This document shows positions 61,437 to 64,000 of a stretch of 64,000 bases of DNA, piece by piece (position 1 is the first letter of the stretch; every line of letters starts with the position of its first letter). The DNA is from an uncultured Oscillospiraceae bacterium. Lineage in GTDB: Bacteria > Bacillota > Clostridia > Oscillospirales > Oscillospiraceae. The stretch is taken from positions 1 through 64,000 of the forward strand of contig CAKTRJ010000009.1 in the NCBI GenBank assembly GCA_934597345.1, read 5' to 3'. Made by a program: the position numbers and the translations under genes. The notes beneath the pieces were generated by a model, which made no database searches, was not told the DNA's origin, and was given only the letters and a program-made list of their open reading frames with translations.

Positions 61437-61623
61437 TCTCGCTCACCCCCGCCTGCTGATTTAACCAGCGCTTGAACGCCTCCGCCGGGATGCGCGTACA
61501 CCCGCCGATGCGAGCGACAGGGAATCCTTCAATGTGCATCCAGCGGTAAATAGTAGGTCTCGATACCTCTGCCACCTTCGCCGCTGTCGTGGGGGAATAC
61601 GCCACAAAATTTGTTGCGTCCAT
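61429..61623 (-). CDS. Excisionase-type MerR-like DNA-binding protein
   Basis: 64 residues beginning MDATNFVAYSPTTAAKVAEVSRPTIYRWMHIEGFPVARIGG in pattern (helix-turn-helix AAKVAEVSRPTIYRWM then a wing) and ending EAFKRWLNQQAG. This is the excisionase/HTH_17 type, which bends DNA at att sites for excision. The ATG at 61623 has AGGAGG seven bases upstream and overlaps the previous stop (TGATG). Confidence 0.8.
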   Translation of the reverse strand: MDATNFVAYSPTTAAKVAEVSRPTIYRWMHIEGFPVARIGGCTRIPAEAFKRWLNQQAGVSESA

Positions 61624-61802
61624 CACTTTACCTCCTGTGACAAATTTTGAATGATTGCAAAAATTGCTTTCTTTTCATCGTCTGGCAGTTCCTTGCGAAG
61701 CTTGCGCGACAAATTACAGTCCGCAATACCCAGCGCGTCAGCAATCTGCCAAAGTCGAACCCCGTTACCCGCCGCTGCGCGACGAACGTCTAAATTTTTC
61801 AT
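61623..61802 (-). CDS. 59-residue helix-turn-helix protein
   Basis: Reads MKNLDVRRAAAGNGVRLWQI at the start, then ADALGIADCNLSRKLRKELP and a helical end to EVK. The HTH (LWQIADALGIADCNLSRKL) matches small phage early regulators. AGGAGGT lies five bases before the ATG; the stop overlaps the excisionase start. First gene of the leftward operon. Confidence 0.75.
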   Translation of the reverse strand: MKNLDVRRAAAGNGVRLWQIADALGIADCNLSRKLRKELPDDEKKAIFAIIQNLSQEVK

Positions 61803-61884
61803 AATCCACCTCCTATCCTCTTGACGGATTCGCTCGCTTGTAGTACACTAACAACAGAAACGCTCTTGTTGTTTGCTTGTCTCA

Positions 61885-61913
61885 ATTATAGCGCCAAAGA
61901 AGAGCGCTGGCAA
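61885..61913 (-). promoter_or_regulatory. Promoter of the element's leftward early operon
   Basis: TTGCCA (61908-61913), 17 bp spacer, TATAAT (61885-61890) on the minus strand. GCGC/GCGC and AACAA...TTGTT inverted repeats nearby are possible repressor sites. Confidence 0.75.
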
Positions 61914-61978
61914 GCGGACGAACAAAAGTTTCAACAGATGTGACAATATTAGAGCAATTTTACAAGGAGCGTACATAT

Positions 61979-62695
61979 ATGGAGCGAACAAAAAAAGACA
62001 ATAGACTGCCGATTTTTACGGAGCGGTTTAGAGAATTGCAAGGTGATTTGTCAAACACCGACTATGCGGATTTTCTTGGCATTTCGAGACAAACCGTCGG
62101 TTTTTATTGCAACGGTGATCGTCTTCCTGATGTCGTTACTCTCTTAAAAATTGCAGAAAAGTGCAATGTCTCGACCGATTATCTTTTAGGTAAATCTGAT
62201 GTGAAGACCACAGACCCCGAGATTCAAGCGATCTGCAATTATACCGGTCTCTCTTCGGGAACTGTTTTTTCTCTACATATTTTCCGCTCTGAAAATTCTG
62301 TCGCATCTGCTTTTTTATCGAGATTATTTGATGATCTTGTATATCGAGGCTTCACATTAGTTGAATCTATCACATCCAACATTGTTCGTGCGGCTCACGC
62401 TGCGGCGGTGTATCGGAAAGACAATAAGCTCCCAAGCGGAAGGCTGAAAGCCAATGCGGATTTGCATAATATAATTGCATCCATGAACGGTGACGATAAT
62501 GGAATGTTTCAGATATCAGCTTTGGATGCTGCTACATACTATCTTGAGCGGGCAAAAGATGATACCAAAAGGAATATTGATTTAATTATTGAGACAATGG
62601 TGGATGAATTAGAGGGGAAAGACTCTTCTTCCGAACTTATGCACGATGAAAGCGACACGATATTATGGCCGCTTGGGGATGAAGATGATTTTTGA
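61979..62695 (+). CDS. CI-like XRE-family repressor
   Basis: 238 residues. N-terminal HTH: FTERFRELQGDLSNTDYADFLGISRQTVGFYCNGDRLPDVVTLLKIAEKCNVSTDYLLG (about 13-70). The C-terminal part has no S24 peptidase Ser-Lys pair, so it is not a LexA-like self-cleaving repressor. The ATG at 61979 has AAGGAG. It diverges from the leftward operon, as a CI/Stl-type repressor does. Its base composition is much more A/T-rich than that of the integrase next to it, so the element looks mosaic. Confidence 0.85.
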   Translation: MERTKKDNRLPIFTERFRELQGDLSNTDYADFLGISRQTVGFYCNGDRLPDVVTLLKIAEKCNVSTDYLLGKSDVKTTDPEIQAICNYTGLSSGTVFSLHIFRSENSVASAFLSRLFDDLVYRGFTLVESITSNIVRAAHAAAVYRKDNKLPSGRLKANADLHNIIASMNGDDNGMFQISALDAATYYLERAKDDTKRNIDLIIETMVDELEGKDSSSELMHDESDTILWPLGDEDDF

Positions 62696-62702
62696 ATAAA
62701 AA

Positions 62703-62733
62703 ACCGCCCCCGGTGCTGCGAACACCGAGGGCG
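62703..62733 (+). terminator. Hairpin after the repressor gene
   Basis: GCCCCCGGTG / CACCGAGGGC stem. A second perfect stem AAGGGCAGTA / TACTGCCCTT lies at 62740-62771, before the integrase. Neither has a T run. Confidence 0.5.
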
Positions 62734-62802
62734 GCTATAAGGGCAGTAAACTTGAGACGCCTACTGCCCTTCCATATTAACACAATATAGGAGGAAAAAT
62801 CA

Positions 62803-64000
62803 ATGCCAAGAAAATCAAATACCCGCGCCGCGCAGGGATCGGGAACCATCCGCCAGCGGCCAGATGGAAAGTGGGAGGCCCGCTTTATCGCTGGTCATGA
62901 TCCCGGCACCGGAAAGCCGATCCGCAAATCCGTCTACGCAAAGACGCAGAAGGAAGTTCGCCAGAAGCTGGCGCAGGCGGTCGCCGCCGTGGACAACAAG
63001 GCATACCGTGAGCCCTGCAAAATGACGCTGGGGGAATGGCTGGACATCTGGACAGATACCTATCTGGAGGGCGTCAAGCCCCGCACAGTCAAAATCTACG
63101 AGGACGATATACGCCTACATATCAAGCCGTATCTGGCTGCTGTGAAGCTGGAGGAGCTTGATACGCACATCGTGCAGAAGTACTTTAACAAGCTGCTGAC
63201 CAGCGGCAAGAAGATCCTCAAGCGCGACGAGCAGGGAAAGATCGTCAAGAAAGACGGGAAAACTGTTTACACTACCGCACCGCTTTCGCCCAAAACGGTG
63301 AAAAATGTTCACGGTGTTTTACACGGGGCCTTGCGGCAGGCGGTGATAAACCGCTATATACCGCTGAATCCGGCGGATGGCGATTTCTGCAAGCTCCCGA
63401 AGGGCCAGAAGCAGGAAATCAAGCCTTTGGATGAAACGCAGATCGCGGCCTTTCTGAATGCGATCAAGGGCAACAGCTATGAAAACATCTTTGTCGTGAC
63501 GCTGTTCACCGGTCTGCGTCAGGGTGAGGTGCTGGGCCTGACATGGGACTGCGTAAACTTCGATACCGGTGTGCTGACCATCAACAAGCAGATGCAGCTT
63601 CACCAGGAGAAGGGCATGACCCCGTACCAGCTGGTTCCCACCAAAAACGGCAAGACCCGCACCATCACCGCCGCCCCCTTTGTGATGGAATACCTGAAGC
63701 GTCAAAAGGTGTGGCAGACGGAGCAAAGGCTCCTTGCGGGCCCTCTGTGGCAGCACAGCGGCCTTGTCTTTACGGATGCACAGGGAAGCCACCTGACGAA
63801 GCCGACGCTGTACAGGGCGTTCAAACGGGCCGCCGCTGCCATTGGCAGGCCGGACGCACGCTTTCACGATCTGCGCCACTCTTACGCAGTTGCCGCGATC
63901 CGCTCCGGTGACGACATCAAGACGGTGCAGGGGAATCTCGGCCACGCCACCGCCGCCTTCACGTTGGATGTCTACGGCCATGTGACCGACCAGATGAAGC
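62803..64000 (+). CDS. int: Tyrosine recombinase/integrase, partial (3' end off window)
   Basis: 399 codons visible. N-terminal arm-binding domain (GSGTIRQRPDGKWEARFIAG), core-binding domain (about 70-190), then the catalytic domain: first Arg in FTGLRQGEVLGL, HDLRHSYAVAAIRSGDD (His-x-x-Arg), LGHATAAFTLDVYGHV (His and active-site Tyr). It inserts and excises the element at its att site. AGGAGG precedes the ATG. Only the last few residues are missing, so the stop and the right attachment site probably lie just past base 64000. Confidence 0.95.
   Translation, partial: MPRKSNTRAAQGSGTIRQRPDGKWEARFIAGHDPGTGKPIRKSVYAKTQKEVRQKLAQAVAAVDNKAYREPCKMTLGEWLDIWTDTYLEGVKPRTVKIYEDDIRLHIKPYLAAVKLEELDTHIVQKYFNKLLTSGKKILKRDEQGKIVKKDGKTVYTTAPLSPKTVKNVHGVLHGALRQAVINRYIPLNPADGDFCKLPKGQKQEIKPLDETQIAAFLNAIKGNSYENIFVVTLFTGLRQGEVLGLTWDCVNFDTGVLTINKQMQLHQEKGMTPYQLVPTKNGKTRTITAAPFVMEYLKRQKVWQTEQRLLAGPLWQHSGLVFTDAQGSHLTKPTLYRAFKRAAAAIGRPDARFHDLRHSYAVAAIRSGDDIKTVQGNLGHATAAFTLDVYGHVTDQMK

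Noticed and set aside
61283..61501. Alternative frame starting ATGACAAAGG within the HTH-like gene
   Set aside because: It is out of frame with the better coding frame at 61056-61436, and its residues look like random basic filler.
63543..63911. 122-residue plus frame within the integrase
   Set aside because: Shifted shadow of the integrase, whose catalytic motifs lie in the other frame.

Overview
The window is a 64 kb piece of a GC-rich chromosome from an anaerobic, probably spore-forming Clostridia member. The best guess is an intestinal Oscillospirales relative such as the Intestinimonas, Flavonifractor or Lawsonibacter group. Evidence: lysine-fermentation genes (kal, kamB, kamC), a leuS T-box, AddAB, the smc-ftsY-rph cluster, a ClpP/TepA-like protease, and many sigma-A promoters with exact 17 bp spacers. 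The genus is an inference.

Layout. 1-3300: lysine fermentation on the minus strand. kal runs off the left edge and is preceded by a lysine riboswitch whose P1 stem overlaps its own terminator, which reads as an ON switch. kamC and kamB form a separate transcript. 3400-6600: rpsU and leuS with a T-box. 6670-8415: two plus-strand genes, one a SpoIID-like protein with three peptidoglycan-binding repeats. 8455-16125: minus operon smc-ftsY-rph-rdgB-yhbY-nadD/yqeK-rsfS. 16500-24222: TepA-like protease, a lone sugar-type solute-binding lipoprotein, and a TetR regulator next to a DUF308/MMPL/heptad-repeat export operon. 24345-27714: rpmG-secE-nusG-rplK-rplA and rplJ-rplL with an L10 leader. 28018-31714: ruvX, a HI0933-type flavoprotein, metK under a SAM-I riboswitch, and a DtxR/MntR-like regulator. 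32022-41204: yigZ, hflX, rpmE, addA, addB. 41333-47408: M29 aminopeptidase, dihydropyrimidinase, dnaG-rpoD. 47658-54050: cupin, small membrane protein, a lone large terminase, lipoprotein, HTH, serA, serC, coiled-coil protein. 54189-55445: ClC-type transporter.

From tRNA-Cys (55546-55620) to the right edge lies a mobile element. It has a long leftward run of small phage-type genes (HTH, excisionase, DUF6291, TerS-like HTH, a truncated resolvase), a rightward CI-like repressor and a rightward tyrosine integrase cut by the window end. A short integrase-like remnant sits beside the tRNA. The int/repressor versus xis polarity resembles compact phage satellites. No capsid, portal or tail gene is visible.

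Interspersed non-coding repeats recur between host genes: a TGTCATT-ended family, a CCTCCCC/GGGGG family and a GTAGGGGCGG hairpin. In one place a copy of one family sits inside another.
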